Source: Casuarina equisetifolia
Taxonomy: Eukaryota > Streptophyta > Magnoliopsida > Fagales > Casuarinaceae
Length of the DNA: 64,000 bases
Assembly (NCBI GenBank): GCA_028551475.1
Contig: CM052354.1
Span: forward strand, 744,001 to 808,000
Reading direction: 5' to 3'
This document shows positions 22,041 to 33,857 of the stretch, one piece after another. The notes under the pieces are model-generated. The model had not been told where the DNA came from. It did not search any database and saw only the letters and a list, made by a program, of their open reading frames with translations. Numbering within the stretch: position 1 is the stretch's first letter; every line of letters begins with the position of its first letter. Both the position numbers and the translations under genes were made by a program.

Positions 22041-22486
22041 ATAATGAATTAGTGATGAAGATAGCAACCAATCTTATATTATATGAAAAGATCAAATAAA
22101 TGAAAATTGATCACCATTTCATTAGAGAAAAGATAGCAATGCAAATCATTTGAATTGCATACATCTCGACACATGATCAATTAGCATATCTATTGATAAA
22201 GGTACTAGGAATACAACATCATTTTCTCATGGACAAGCTAGGAGTCTATGATCTTTATAGAGTACTAGCTTGAGGGGGCATGTTGAAATATAACTGTTAT
22301 TGGGACACACTTGTAATTTTGGGCACATAATATCCGAGGCCCATCAAGGCCTGTAGGCATGTAAAGCACTTGTTTTTATTTCTCCCTTAGCAGCCGCCAA
22401 CCCATTATGTTGGTAGAGGCCGTGTATACACATTTCCGATCAATGAAAGGAGCTTCACCGTTTCTCCTCAAATTCTACTTTTATCA
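22041..22486 (+). mobile_element. Copia 3' fragment: RNase H tail plus LTR
   Basis: 22050-22275 reads as the end of copia RNase H with indels (KIDHHFIREKIAMQ, KVLGIQHHFLMDKLGVYDLY), then the purine tract TTGAGGGGGCA. An LTR at 22281-22486 follows (206 bp, TGTTGAAATA to TTTTATCA). No 5' half is present. It differs from the element at 9899-15342 but is related. Confidence 0.8.
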
Positions 22487-23162
22487 GATACCATGCCATA
22501 ATCACAATTTGCAAAAGCTCCATCATGATTACCGTGACTCTTATTCTGTGCTCTTGCTCAACACAGCAAGTGGGATTGTTGGAATAGTAAGCTGGAAATT
22601 TTCTAAAATAAATCCTTCATTGAATCACCCATACGCAATAAGAAGTTCCACAACTATGAATACCTAATTAGACATCTCACGAACTCACTCACAGAATCAT
22701 TGGTACACCATTCACACATAATAATTAAAAGTACAGTGCGTTGAACTGTTCCCTATAGTTAAAACGTTCAACCATATATGATGGAGACCCAAGGTCGCTG
22801 TAACTGCATTTATAGACAGTGACAGAGAGTTCAGCAGACTTTCTTAACCTATGTTGGCAGATAACGGCTGTTTGGTGATGGACAGCTGGCTTAGAGAGCA
22901 ACGAAGCAGAGGAAGAGATTGCACGAGAGGGTTGGCGAGACAGTGGGAGACAACGAATGAGATGTGAGAAAGGGAGGAGTAATAAGGTGGATGGATTTTT
23001 CGGAGAAGAAAAGACGAATTGTGGGTTAACGAGCGGCGGCAAGAGGTGGATGAAACGAGGGAGAAAAATGGAAGAGAGAGAGAGAGAGAGAGAGGAGAAG
23101 TGTGGCTGGAAAAAGAGAGGGAAGTTTGTTGCTAGTTGGAGGCGCAGTTTCCCCACTACCTG
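22487..23162. other. 3' flank of gene D with GA microsatellite
   Basis: Related to the 3' flanks of B, C and E. It holds a GA dinucleotide run at 23073-23094, (TC)n on the gene strand, in the same place as the runs near 2980 and 15700. No coding signal. Confidence 0.6.
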
Positions 23163-25269
23163 CTAGGCTCTGGATATTAGAATACCTCCTCCAGAAGTGC
23201 CAAGTACAACAACGGATGTCGCAAAGACCAAAATGGAGTAAACAATCATCGGTACCAATTCAGAACTTTTCATTCCTTTGATGGTTGGTATCTTTAGGAC
23301 CTGGATCTAGGATAAGAAGTGACATTAGAAAATACCCGGAAAGTAAACAAAATGGAATGGCACAAAAAAGGCTAAGACGCGATCTAGGGAGGAGTAGGAC
23401 TGCTGTCACGAATGAGAAAGCAAAGGATGCAGAACAAAGCATTGCAAGTATTTTAAAAGGAAGACTGCCCATTATTGTTGTCCCGGCACGATCTGACAGT
23501 TTATCTTCTTGCCAAATTCCTCCGGGTGGGGTGAGTATCATTTGGAATGTGAGTGTTAGAAGTAGCACAACAACCACCAGCAGAGCGTTGCGAACTTCTT
23601 CTGGGAATTTAAAAAATGGATCAGCTAGAGCGGGGTCACGGCGTAGCAGAAGATTAATCCCTGGGTCGTCCACCTGTGTCCGCGGTAGCAAGATGTCAAA
23701 AGACTCTCCAATCATTAGTTTAAATCAACTCCACAGTTCGATAACCACCTCACCTCATAGTGTACAGATGCCCCATTATAATCTCAAAATCTATAAAATG
23801 GTCTAATAAATAGAACACTCCCCGCCACCCGGGCGGCAAAAGTTATAAAAAAAGGAAAAGAAAACTTCTAAGCATGTTTTCCAGTTCAATACAATAAAAA
23901 CAAATTTAACAACAAGATATTTAATAGCATCACCGTACTTTCAAGAATGCAAAAATTAAAAGTTATGAAAAAAGTGTTTATAATTGATCGGAAAAAAATA
24001 TTTGCTAATTTTTTGTGGTTTGTGAATTTTAGACACTTGATTTATTTATTTTTTTCATTCCCAAATTATAATAATAAAAAGTTTCACAAGATTATAGGAA
24101 AGTAAATGATATGAATTTCTAACAAAATATATTATGTTAAGAATCAAATCCAAATGAAGAATATTAGAAGTGTACTCAAGAAAATTTGAGTGTCAAATTA
24201 AGTAACTTGTGTGCTTAATTTTGTTTATTTTTATAGTTAACCTTAGATTAATCAAAAAGGTTGTCAACTCAAGTCACTTGTGTTCATTATTTTTATGCAC
24301 ACAAAAATAATTTGGAGAGATTATTTGTTCTTAAATTTGTTATGGTATTAGATAAGTTTATTCTTGTAAGCATTAAGAGCCTATCTTTTGTAGTGGTGAA
24401 TCACTATGACCATTCACCATTATGAAGTCAAATATTTGTTATATCAATTCTATTCTCCTTTAGTAGAAAACATAAGTAAAGAAAACTTGCCTGGGATAAA
24501 TTCAGCCTTCTTTCAATATCTGAGAAAGTATCACCTTCTACATCCTTCCAATTTTGTAATTTTTGTCTCCACAAAAAGGCTTCTTTATACGTAACTTGAC
24601 TAAGCCATCTCTTCAGCAATTGAAAAGTTCCAAGCTTGTCATGTTTCAGGGCAACATGTAGAATAGTTTCACTCAGAGCAGTCACATCTAGAATAGCCAT
24701 TGGACAAGCAATAAGAATTTCAATCAAAACTTCAAGATCTCCTATTTGGGCAGCGTAATGAGAAGGAGTTAGACCCCCCCTTCCTTTAAGACGGGCAAGA
24801 TCCTTATCAAACTCAAGTAAACAGAGCACCATGGTGTGTAGATTTGATTGCAAAGCATGGGTCGTTGTGGACTGTGTTGGTCGCAAAGCAGGGTTTGGGT
24901 TGGGTTGTTGCAAAGCTTGGTTTGGTTCGGCTTGGATTTCTTGCAAGGGAGTGTTCGGGTCAGGTTGTTCTGGTAACAAAGCAAGATCCACTCTCCGTTT
25001 TTCTTGCAAAGTAAGGTGTAGAAGTGTGAAACCATCTTCATCTAGCCTCCGAGACAACGACGGCTTTAATGCCATGATCTCGAGGGCAAATGAGACATGT
25101 CCTTTTCCTGCAGCCCTGTGCAAAAGTGTCTCCGAAAACGGAGTATTGTGGATCTCGTCCAAAACGCTCCGGTCTCCCTTTATCGAGCTGTACAAGTCTT
25201 CAACGTTTCCGTCTTCAGCAGCTTTCCAACCCGTTGACTGATAGGTTGCGGCTCACCCTGATCGGCCAT
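23163..25269 (-). pseudogene. Gene D: BDA1-like ankyrin-PGG pseudogene
   Basis: The likely start is ATG 25269 (MADQGEPQPISQ). A one-base shift near 25230 breaks the frame before WKAAEDGNVEDLY. From there exon 1 is open to 24491, with ankyrin repeats and a P/Q-rich insert (LQEIQAEPNQA). The intron is 24490-23674 with a GC donor (CAG|GCAAGT) and ACACAG acceptor. Exon 2 from 23673 has ILTPPGG and three membrane helices, stopping at 23260. A second shift just before that stop hides the fourth helix (VPMIVYSILVFATSVVVLG), which is open in another frame to TAG 23165-23163. Two frameshifts make it a probable pseudogene. Sequencing error could mimic one of them. Confidence 0.72.
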
Positions 25270-25357
25270 CAGATGGTTAAGAGAAAATGGCTTTAAAGCT
25301 ATAGAAAATGGGGAAACTGTGAAGTACTATGGGCAAATCTGTGAGCCGGCATCCTCC

Positions 25358-25366
25358 GGTTTTATA
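25358..25366 (-). promoter_or_regulatory. TATA box of gene D
   Basis: TATAAAACC on the minus strand, about 90 bases before ATG 25269, in the same context (GGATGCCGGCTCAC side) as the gene C box. Confidence 0.6.
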
Positions 25367-28300
25367 GGAGTGGCTCAAATATGGATATTCCGTCACCCTT
25401 TCCCTTTTTTTTTTTTTCTTTTTTTTTTTTTGGTGCTGTTTCTTCCAACTTTGTCGTTTGCCCAACCATAAACGTCTGAATAACAAGTTTCAGAATTCAC
25501 CGGATGAGATGGCGTCAAACGCCTGATGTCAGGAATCTAAAAGAAATACTTGCCTAAATGTTGAAGTAGACTGCTAGAAATTCTAAAAGAAATATTGCAC
25601 TGGTTCCCAATACATAGATATATTTTTTTAAAAATTCACAATCAGCACAACTGATTAGACTTCTCACAAATGCATTCTTACAATCAGCTAAAAACAAACA
25701 TGATCACTGTTTATTACTTATCAACGAAGGTCCATAATAAAATTTTCAGAATTCTTAAAGCTCCAAACATTATTATCATGCTCAAAATGTCTCAAATTAT
25801 TTAGGTAAAACAAAGGAAAATGTCTTCAAAGATTATGGCTGGTGGGATAATGGTCTAGAACAGAAAATGTCTTCAAATGTCTTCAATTTGAGGCTCATTA
25901 CTCAGAAGTGAGAATTGTTAATGGTCGAAGGGATGATGCTTCCAAATGGATCATCTTTTGAGAATAAAGAGGTGCTACCCTTTTTCATATACTTCATAAC
26001 CTTCTAGGAACTTTACATAACATTTAGGATAAGGTTATCATATTAGTTGTCGCCTTCATTAAATAGCAACTTCTTGGGAAGCTTCCTTCAGCAACTGGGA
26101 TAGGATTAAGGTTGGTGGGACAATGTCACCACATCAACATTGTTCATCCCCAAGACTTTGTCACCTCTGTATCCATTTGGGTTAGTTTTAAAGTAGTTTG
26201 AGGCTTGTTATCCAAGGAATAGAGTTGTTCAATGGTTAAGTTGGAGACAATCCAATGAGAGGCCGGATTCTCGGTAAAGGACGACACAAGATTCTTGACT
26301 TGACTCGATTTTCGTCCTTCCTCCATGTCAATTGCTATAACAATTTTTAGGAGTTTGTACACTAGCTGGTTTTTATTTCTTGATCTTCTAAATGTCAAGC
26401 TGCAACTCAATTTATTTCTTAAATAGTGGGACAAATTATTAAGCTACCATATTTACTTTTAAAAACAATATCGTAGCCTAGTTTGCAACCTATGCTTCCC
26501 AACTCATGAGTTAATTTTTAAATTGAATTTTAAGCTTTCTAATTTAATATCATAATAGGGCCCAAGTTAATTCACTTAAACTTTTGTTTAATTTTAAGTC
26601 CTTAAGATGTGCTTAATGTGTAGAAAAGTGTCCATTTTACACTTTTTCATATTGCGTCCAAAGTAGACTTTGCATGCGATAGTGTTAATGGCAAAATTTT
26701 TATATTAGAAAGTAATGATCCTTATCTATGTTTAAATAATTTACATTTTTTGCACAAAGTTTCTGTATTGAATTATATTTAAGAAAAACCACTGAAACAA
26801 TCATCATCTCCTTTGAAGATTATCCATCACAAATTACTAATCCTTTGGCAAAAGCACACAAAATCAGTAACTGTTTAAACAAGTAATTAATTTGAAGATA
26901 AAAATGCTCTTCCGGTGGAATTGTGAAATTTGTTTTCTTTTCCTCACTTTCAACAAATCCTATTTGGGATGGAGAATTGATACTTAATTCAAGGTGAACA
27001 AGCCAACAATGCTTTCCGTCGGTCTAAGAATAGGATGTAACTCTCATATAGTTCCGAATTAAAGTAGACTATTGAAAAAAGAAAAAAGGAAAAACATTGA
27101 ATACCATCCATAACAATCTACTGGTTTTCTACTGGATTTCAATCGCCGTAGCAGCAGGACGCAAGCCTACGTTCCACCCTCCCACCAAATGGATTTTAGT
27201 AATGGTTTTTGCCTTCACCTGCCTACACGGAGAACGAAGGTCATATAAACAAACATCTTGAAAAAGAAAAAGTAAATAAACTCTTATCAGGCTCTCTTCG
27301 TCAAAAAATAATTTACTTTCACTGCAGGCATCCGAACCCCACTCAACTTCGGAGAAAAACTCGGCTTTCCTTTCAACTCTCTTTTATCTCACTTTCTTCT
27401 TTCACTTTAGATGGGTCGGCGAAAAGACGGTTCCTTACTCCGTAGCCTTGTGGACACGGCTTTTCTCTAAAGATGAGGAAAGAAAGATCAGTATGAAATG
27501 AATAAAATAACTGTTCCCATGGAATTGGCTTTCGATTTGGTAGGAGTCGACGTCAAAAGGAACTTGCTTTCCGTGTAGTCGTGTTCGCCACTCAACTTCA
27601 GAATAAGGGTTCCTCGTGCATGCAATCATTAACAGTTGGTCCATTTTTCAATTTGTTTTATCTACTTCTTCAGCTATAATATTAAATAAGTACCTTAAAT
27701 CAATTGTCTTTGGCAAAAGGCAATTCCTTTCCGTTGTGGCCGGGAGAAAGGATCTCCACTCTGCACTGTAGAAAAAGTAAATCCTCATCTAATGGGTACT
27801 CGAAACATTAAATTATGTAGCAACGTGAAACTTTTGAAAAAGGGCATGGCCCTCTACTAAAATTTTATATCTGCTTTAACATTAAATATATATATATAAA
27901 ATAAATTTCATCACTTTTCATCAGTGGTCGTGTAGAAGTCACTTTAACTTTGTACATTATTGTTAAGAAAGTCTTTAAAAAAGATAACTAGGCTTAATGT
28001 CCTATTTAAGATTTAAAAAAAATTGTTTTAAGGGAATCATATGGGAAAAATCTATTTTTGGATTCACAAAGAAAGCTTTTAATAGCTAAAATTGGAAGAC
28101 AAAATATTTTAAAACCTTTGAAAAAAATTTAATGTGTCAATTTAAAGCCATCCTTTTTAGAATGGTACTACAACAATTGTTGCTTGTTGGAGAGAATTAT
28201 CTTTGCACTTTCGTTAACAATAGAGATGCAATTACTGTTTTTTTCATCATAAAAGTTTTTAAAAGTAGATCAAGTGAACGTACAAGAACTTTTTTTTTTC

Positions 28301-28789
28301 GCCAATAAACTGTTTCCTTTTACAAGATAGCTAGAGAGAGAAGAGACATGGCAATATATGAGAATATGTGACACATACGGAGTTTCAATATATTCTTTCA
28401 CTCACAACAAGAGAAAACACTTCATGCGTGAAAGCAATACATTAGTGATACTGAAGTGACTGACACTCGATTCATTGTTTCCCACAAGCAATGTATGTCC
28501 AGCGTGTGTCATAATGCAGTCTCCTTCGTACAGCTTTTCAAATGTAATACAAAATAGGTAGAGTTCTTATTTTTTCCAATTCCTATGTACAACTCAATTA
28601 AATAAAGCAAGATAGGAACTATGCTGTCTTTCCACATCATAAACAAAACCTCATATTTTCATATTTAAAGTAATAACAAGAAGATGTGATTGTTTCTGGA
28701 CAAACAAATTAAATATCTTTTTTATAATTGAAGTACTTAGATGACTTGTTATAAAGTCAAAAATTAAAAAACTTAGGGCAACATTATCC
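25367..28789. other. Long intergenic region without supported genes
   Basis: 25490-25670 matches 52670-52830 upstream of F. 25395-25432 is T-rich low complexity. 27200-27780 is less AT-rich than its surroundings and unidentified. 27800-28780 is AT-rich. Open frames here (for example 26434-26144 on the minus strand) show no recognisable domain. Confidence 0.45.
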
Positions 28790-29905
28790 TAATAAGACTC
28801 AATAATAAATCCTGAATATGGGTTGGACCAACCCAACACAGTAGCCATACTCGGTGCATGAAGGATTTTCTGATGATTGGTCCATCGTGTAGATCAGGCC
28901 ACTGCCATTCTTCGTTAGCTGCGCATGGGGCACCGTTCACAGTCCGGTTGTCGGAATCTCCTACATGATGATTGTGTCGCACTTTCCCCACCCCATGCTT
29001 TTTGTCTTTTCTCTGTTGCCCTTCACTTAGACGCTTCCGGTGATGACTCTAGCAACTCTTCTGGCATCTATTTGACCTTTTCCAAGCTGCTCCTAAGTTG
29101 GGACCTCTCACTCCAGTTTGACGACGACCTACCATGTGTTGTGCTATAACTCGACAGAAACCCGCTTGCTGGTAGATAGACTGGAGCAACTCCTGTGTAG
29201 ACGTTGGCGTCTTAATTGGCAATACTAGGTTTGCTTTAGGCTCGGCTGGAGAAGTCTATTTTAGAACAGAAACTTCTTGGTTCGCATCTGTTAATCCTGG
29301 TTCCAACTTAGTTTGTGCTAGTTTAAACTGGGGTTGTTTTCCTTTGTTCAAGACCAAATGCTCGAGCATCTGGCGTTAATTCTCCATGATTTGTGCCATG
29401 GAGCTGAACGAGCTTATAAAGCTTCTATGCATCTCTTCCAACTTGGCTTCCACGAAATTCATCCGAGATTCCATGGCGATACAGGACTTGTTTCTAATTA
29501 CAGGTGACAGAACCTTGCTTCAGATACCACTTGTTATGATCAAAGCTCCTGCTTCTCCAAGTCACACACAAACAGCTCACAATCACAAGAACCAGCAAGT
29601 ATCACAGAACCAAGCCTTCATTGATGAACTAAAGATTACATTCACTACTTTACAACCTTGCTACAACCTTACACTAGTACCCTTTGAGATCTATCACTAC
29701 ATTAACTAAGGATTACACTAACAAGTTAATAGCACTACTCCTAGTCATGCCACCAATGACAATCTATAGAAACTAGGGTTCTTCACTTCTCAGATACCCC
29801 CTTCAAGAATCGTGCCCTCCTCCCATATCTACTCCTCTGTTGGACCCTCCTTTATGGAAGGCCTTCTCTCACTAGTTGGGCCTTGAACTGGCCCTTAGGT
29901 CATGA
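28790..29905 (-). mobile_element. 5' fragment of a gypsy-like LTR element
   Basis: On the minus strand a probable LTR (29905-29532) ends in ATAACA. AG and TGGTATCTGAAGC, a primer-site-like sequence, follow. A Gag-like start at ATG 29474 (MESRMNFVEAKLEEMHRS, then QMLEHLVLNKGKQPQF) is broken by stops and fades near 28800. Only the 5' end survives. Its outer edge abuts the truncated ankyrin gene A', so this insertion or a later deletion probably removed A' exon 1. Confidence 0.55.
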
Positions 29906-30906
29906 CATATGACAAAGGCAATACTTTTTTGCACATTGCAGTAGTCAAAAATCTACCTGAGGTAAGTACGCACCTCTCATTTTTGTAATAAAGTAGAATA
30001 AATTACTCCAATGGAGATTTATTTGCCTACTATAAGGATTCATAATTGGAACATTAATAAGAAAGACTGATGAGTCGTGATTGGTTTGGAAGTTTTGAGT
30101 CAAAACAATGTATCTAAGATCCTATCTCTAGCATGTAAGATTCGAAAAATCCTTACTATCAAATGTTGTTTTTTCCTTCTCTTGTAGGTAGTTTGGTTGT
30201 TATTGGATTTGAAGCCATGCTTTGTCTGTAAAATTGATTTAAGTATTGTGAATTTTGGAGCTTAAACAGTATTTGACATTGCTTAAGGGGAGGAGATTAA
30301 GGATATGCTACAACATGCTAGACTTTCAATACTTCCTTCTCTCGAAAGTTTCATCTCCGATGGAATATTTTAAATCTTCTGTGCTAATTAATGAAAAGCT
30401 TTACATATTTTTTCTTCGTCAAAAAAATAATATGTCAAATGAATCTCGTATTATCTTGATGGTAGCTGTTGTGTTGTTTTTTATGGTCCCATTTCAACTA
30501 ATGGCGAACCCCCCTTGGAGGAGTTTCGGCTGTTGTCCCCAATGGCATTGCTCCGTCTACCATGTCACAGCACACTTTCCTTGTAGTTGCAGCTCCGGAT
30601 CTTCTAAGCTTTTTTGCTACGGTTCTTGTAATATTCGTTCTCCTCCCTTGTGATCTTAAAAGTGGGCTGATCAACCTGCCCTTTCATCTCCTCTCTTTAT
30701 ATTTTATCGCAACTGCGCTTATCATAGTTCCCAGGTCACCTTTTTGGCTGAAGTGGATAACCGGTGGATCTGTGAACTACTTCATTTTTTCCATCTTCTT
30801 TGTTCTGATGATTCTGCTGTTGCAGTTCCTTCTGAGTTATAAGCAAAAAAATCTTGTTAACGCCTTTCATCCGGACGGAAAATTCTCCCACCCAACTCTT
30901 ACATAG
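29906..30906 (+). pseudogene. Gene A': 5'-truncated BDA1-like pseudogene
   Basis: Only the last codons of exon 1 remain (AAAATCTACCTGAG to 29961), followed by the conserved GTAAGT donor, the intron and exon 2 from 30188. Exon 2 carries two in-frame TAA stops (in GGAGCTTAAACAG and GCTTAAGGGGAG), a deletion near 30327, and one extra C in the run at about 30509-30514 that shifts the frame after MANP. The C-terminal membrane part is open again (MSQHTFLVVAAPD to HPDGKFSHPTLT). It is clearly a relic of an A-type gene. Confidence 0.85.
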
Positions 30907-31807
30907 ATTGCTTTGCTTATGCTAAGGCTGTACGCAGAACCCATACTAATGAGCTGTTTGAGTTTTGTTCTGGTAAGAGCATGCGCCTGCAATCTTTTCC
31001 GACTATTCATGAAAGTCTGGAGCTGCAGTGTTTGTAGGACAGGTTCAGTTTCTAGTTTTCTATGTTTACCTTAGCCAATTGGCTAGTATTTGCTGCAAAA
31101 ACTTTAGGCTGTATTTACGTTTTAAAGCTTTGGAATGATATAGGTTGTATAAGAAACTCTTCTATGAAGCAAACAAAAATTTTTGTTTCACAACATAGTT
31201 GTTCCTTGTTTGCATTGATCTATCTGTTTTCAGCTTCCCTAGCATTGCTGTTTTATTCAACCCGTTTACTTACTGCATAAAGCATATTGCACCGAAATTC
31301 CCAATAAGCGCGTTGACCTCATTTCCAATTTTATGTGATGATGATAACACTTCCAGGGAAGTTATGTTCATTGCGATCTAAATGTGCTTTTCTGTCTAAT
31401 GGTGCAAGCCTGGACAAGGAATGCCTTTATGTCCATGGTACAGTCCCACTTCTTGGCAAGGTGCTTGGAATGGCGTACATGACATCTAAACCCACTTGTG
31501 TTGAGAATTTGGGGGACGTTGCATTCATATTTACTTGGTTTAATGTTTTTCAATTAGTTCAATAGACGAAAGAATTAATCGATTGGAAAAGTTTCTTTGA
31601 AAACATACTTTATTAGATTGCAAATACACTGATACAATAACTGGAGTAGATACGTGACAAATTGATACAATCACTTGCAGAATGATTCTCACACAACACT
31701 TTCAAATTTCACTCTCAAGAACTGTGGCATACAAACATTCAACCTTATTTTGAAAGATAGAGTGGTTCGGAGAAGGGCGACTGATCTAAGACGTGGGAAG
31801 TTTGGTT
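30907..31807. other. Conserved 3' flanks between A' and E
   Basis: Near-copy of 2137-3030, including an almost identical stretch after CGCCTGCAATCTTTTCCGAC (from about 30984). No independent coding signal. It confirms that the A-B and A'-E pairs were duplicated together. Confidence 0.65.
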
Positions 31808-33714
31808 CTAGATGGCAATGCGTCTGCGCCACCCTAGGCAAAATACTCGGTACACGAAGCGAGTTAGGATCTCCAGTTGCTGCATCCGGAAAATTGCGAC
31901 CTTAAAAAACCAAATGCCTATAAGGCCAATAATAACTACCCCAACATCCAAAAGGAAGACCCCTTTAAAATAATTTTTGAGGCCATGTTCATGATTTGGG
32001 TTTGTGACGCTTCGTGATATGACAAAAAACCCAACAAGTAAACAAATGGGAATGAAGCAAAACATGCTAAGAAGCGATCTCGGCAGGAGGAAGATTCCTG
32101 CCAACACTAAAAACATAGAGGATCCAGCATTTAAATAATTGAGTACTTCAAAATAGTAAGTGCCCATGATTGCTGTCCCAGCACGGTGTGACTTTGAATC
32201 ATCTTGCCAAGTTCCTACTGGAGGGGTGAGTAATACTTGAAAGTTGATTGTTACAAGCAATGCAACAACCACCAACAAAGCATTGCGAGTTTCTTCAGTG
32301 AGCTTGAAAAGTGAACTTCCTGCAATAGGGTCACGGCGTAGCATAACAACAATCTCATCATAGTCCTCCTGAGTTCCCAATTGCAAGATGTCAAATATAA
32401 TTAATTCCCTCTAAAAGCTGAGACTGAGACAGAGTTGACTCAGTAATTCAATAACTACCTCCCATCCCCCTCATTGTAGAATTGCATAATTAAAATCTAG
32501 ACACTCAAAATAGTCTATACTATAACACCTTCCCCTCCCAAAAGTTGAAAAAAAAAAAAAAAGAGGCAAGTAATATATTAATAGAAGAAAATAATATAAA
32601 AAACTAAATATCAGTAGTAGAAGAAATCATTTCTCAGCATGTTTTGAAGTGTTCTACAACAAAAATAACTTTAACAACAAAATTGTCAGAGGCGACACCA
32701 TAATTTGAGTAAAATATATTATGTGAAGAATGGAATCCAAATAAAGCAAATAGAAGTGATACATGCAAGGGCAATTTAGGTGTCAACTCAAACACTTTCT
32801 ATCTAGTTTCATATTTACAAAGACCACTTCAAGAGATTATTAGTATGTGAATTTGTTGTGATATCATATGAGCTTATTTTTGAAAGTGTTAGAAGCTAAT
32901 TTTTTTTAGAAGTGAGTCCTTAGAACCACCAACGTCTGTGAGTCAAATCTTTATCATACCAATTCTATTCTCACTCTCTTTTTCTTTTTAATCCAAAAAA
33001 AAATTCTAAATAAGACTTACGTTGGCCAGGCGTTGTCTGATTACTGAGTTCTCTGTCTGCTTCAGCCCGCCAATTTCGCAATTCGTGTCTCTCCCAAAAG
33101 GCATTGTTACACGAAGTAAGGTAAATCCATTCGTACAACATCAAAAAAGCATCAGGCTTGCGATATTCTAGGGCAATATGTAAAGCAGTCATACCAGTAA
33201 CTGTCACATCTAAAATAGACATTGGAAAAATAATTAGAATTTCAATCAAAAGCTCAAGATCTCCTATTCTAGCTGCATAATGGAAAGGAGTCCAACCCTC
33301 CCCTCCTTTAACGCGTGCAAGCTCTTTATCAAACTGAAGTAAACGAAGCACCACATTGCGAAGATTTGTTCGCAAAGCAAGGAAGTCGTCGTCTTGAGCG
33401 GGGTTGATGCCTCCATTTTGCAAATCATCATGCACTCTAATTATTCGTTTCAAAGCGAGATGTAGAGGTGTGAGACCTTCCGCAGTCAACTTCCTAGAAA
33501 ACGATGGCTTTAATACCATGATCTCGCCTGCAAACAGGACATGCCCTCCTTCTGCAGCACGCTGCAAAGGTGTCTCCGCGAACGGAGTACTGTCGATTTG
33601 CTCCAAAACACCTGCATTTTGTTCCATCAAGGCGTACAACTGTTGAACGTTTCCTGCTTCACCAGCAATCAAATACTCATTAATGATAACTTGCAGAACA
33701 TTCGGATTGGCCAT
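31808..33714 (-). CDS. Gene E: BDA1-like ankyrin-PGG gene, junction doubtful
   Basis: Closest relative of gene B. Exon 1 starts at ATG 33714 (MANPNVLQVIINEYL). A longer in-frame start at 33846 lies next to the TATA box and is rejected. Ankyrin repeats: ETPLQRAAEGGH, LTPLHLALKRII, WTPFHYAARIGD, MTALHIALEYRK. A GT donor (CAAC|GTAAGT) ends exon 1 at 33021. Exon 2 from 32368 (EDYDEIVVML) encodes four predicted membrane helices to the stop at 31808. Both exons are open, but exon 1 ends in phase 1 and exon 2 needs phase 0, because exon 1 is 8 bases shorter near its end than in B. The PGG motif reads LLTPPVG. Without an unseen splice variant the joined frame breaks, so it may be a pseudogene. Confidence 0.65.
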
Positions 33715-33847
33715 CAGATAGTTCAAGGATAATGCCTTCAAAATTTTAAAAGAGGTAAGGCTAAGACAGGTAAGAGGAAATGCCCATAACGTTTTAAAAG
33801 AAGTGAGGTTGTGGAGTTGCCAGGCACAATTCAGGAGATAAGGCATG

Positions 33848-33857
33848 CTCTTTTATA
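33848..33857 (-). promoter_or_regulatory. TATA box of gene E
   Basis: TATAAAAGAG on the minus strand, about 135 bases before ATG 33714. It sits immediately upstream of the ATG at 33846, which excludes that ATG as the usual start. Confidence 0.6.

Noticed and set aside
24831-25241. 136-aa plus-strand open frame with Cys/Gly-rich composition
   Set aside because: Shadow of the ankyrin exon and P/Q repeat of gene D; similar shadows occur opposite C and F.
33715-33846. N-terminal extension of gene E from ATG 33846
   Set aside because: The TATA box is at 33848-33857, immediately upstream, so this ATG would lie before the transcription start; the MANPNVLQV start is shared with gene B.
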